Source: Candidatus Odyssella thessalonicensis
GTDB taxonomy: Bacteria; Pseudomonadota; Alphaproteobacteria; Bin65
Length of the DNA: 5,408 bases
Reading direction: 5' to 3'
Assembly: GCA_005240015.1 (NCBI GenBank)
Contig: SBBV01000283.1
Coordinates: 1-5,408, forward strand
Every line of letters starts with the position of its first letter. Positions within the stretch are counted from its first letter, which is position 1. The translations under genes were made by a program, and so were the position numbers. Positions 5,046 through 5,408 of this stretch are shown here, piece by piece. The notes under the pieces are model-generated. The model did not search any database and was not told where the DNA came from. It saw nothing but the letters and a program-made list of their open reading frames with translations.

Positions 5046-5408
5046 TCAGGGCGACTCGGCTACGGACGGGGCGGGAGCGGGCGCAGCTGCGGGCTGCGGA
5101 TTGACGACGCTCGTTCCCGCGGCGCGCGCTTCCTCGATGCGGGTTTTCTGGATGCGCTTGGCCTCGGCGTCGGAGAGGTTCCAGGCGATAAGGCGCGAGC
5201 GGAACTCGGCGTAAGGCCGCCCTGCGATCCACGCGACCAGCGCTTGATGATCGTCGGCCGAGACCAGCGCGGAACGCGTGCGCACCTCCTTGGCGAGATC
5301 GGGCGCGTCGCGGCCGCGGCAGCGCAGCACGAACACGGCATTGGTCGCGGGATGCGAGATCTCGGCTACGGCCAGCGTGCCCCAAATGCCCTGGGCGCGG
5401 CGCTGGGC
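5046..5408 (-). CDS. C-terminal part of an unrecognised protein, cut by the right window edge
   Basis: The frame is open from the right edge to TGA at 5046-5048, giving the last 120 residues of a longer protein. The GTG at 5336 could be taken as a start, but the frame continues upstream without a stop, has good G/C-biased codons and reads IWGTLAVAEISHPATNAV directly into it, so the gene most likely begins outside the window. The visible part is a mixed region with IWGTLAVAE and FVLRCRGRD, then a helical charged section (WNLSDAEAKRIQKTRIEEAR), and finally a low-complexity Ala/Pro tail (PQPAAAPAPAPSVAESP). The tail would suit an exported or envelope protein, but no signal peptide can be seen because the N-terminus is missing. 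I do not recognise the family. Confidence 0.6.
   Translation of the reverse strand, partial: AQRRAQGIWGTLAVAEISHPATNAVFVLRCRGRDAPDLAKEVRTRSALVSADDHQALVAWIAGRPYAEFRSRLIAWNLSDAEAKRIQKTRIEEARAAGTSVVNPQPAAAPAPAPSVAESP

Overview
The window is GC-rich throughout (by eye about two thirds G+C, with strongly G/C-biased third codon positions in the real genes). Gene content and codon use fit an alphaproteobacterium, probably of the Hyphomicrobiales/Rhodospirillales type. That placement rests on family resemblance from memory, not on a search. There are six protein-coding regions, five complete and one cut by the right edge. I see no RNA gene, CRISPR array, insertion sequence or prophage gene.

Left part (190-2865, + strand): a tight two-gene operon for an ion-driven motor of the MotA/TolQ/ExbB plus OmpA/MotB kind. 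The first protein (404 aa) has four membrane segments with the MotA/ExbB signature and a long cytoplasmic helical tail that carries a 40-residue internal duplication. The second (484 aa) has one N-terminal membrane helix with a MotB-like aspartate, about 300 residues of coiled coil built partly of 14-residue tandem repeats, and a C-terminal OmpA-like peptidoglycan-binding domain. Together they have the architecture of ZorA/ZorB, the motor half of the Zorya anti-phage systems. None of the Zorya effector genes follows, so this is better read as a stand-alone, probably chromosomal, motor of unknown job.

Middle (2866-3377): a structured 275-base non-coding stretch with two G/C hairpin regions, then a 78-residue two-helix membrane protein of unknown function on the + strand.

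Right part (3409-5408): a cytoplasmic GAF plus class III adenylate cyclase on the minus strand, with all six catalytic and substrate-selecting residues present and a perfect TATAAT -10 box just upstream. A 67-residue two-helix membrane protein runs divergently from it on the + strand. A minus-strand gene enters from the right edge, and its C-terminal 120 residues, ending in an Ala/Pro-rich tail, lie in the window. The cyclase has no visible functional link to the motor operon, since the two units converge on opposite strands with the small membrane gene between them.

The most interesting content is the motor pair: its Zorya-like architecture without effectors, the unusually long repetitive coiled coil, and the duplicated tail module.
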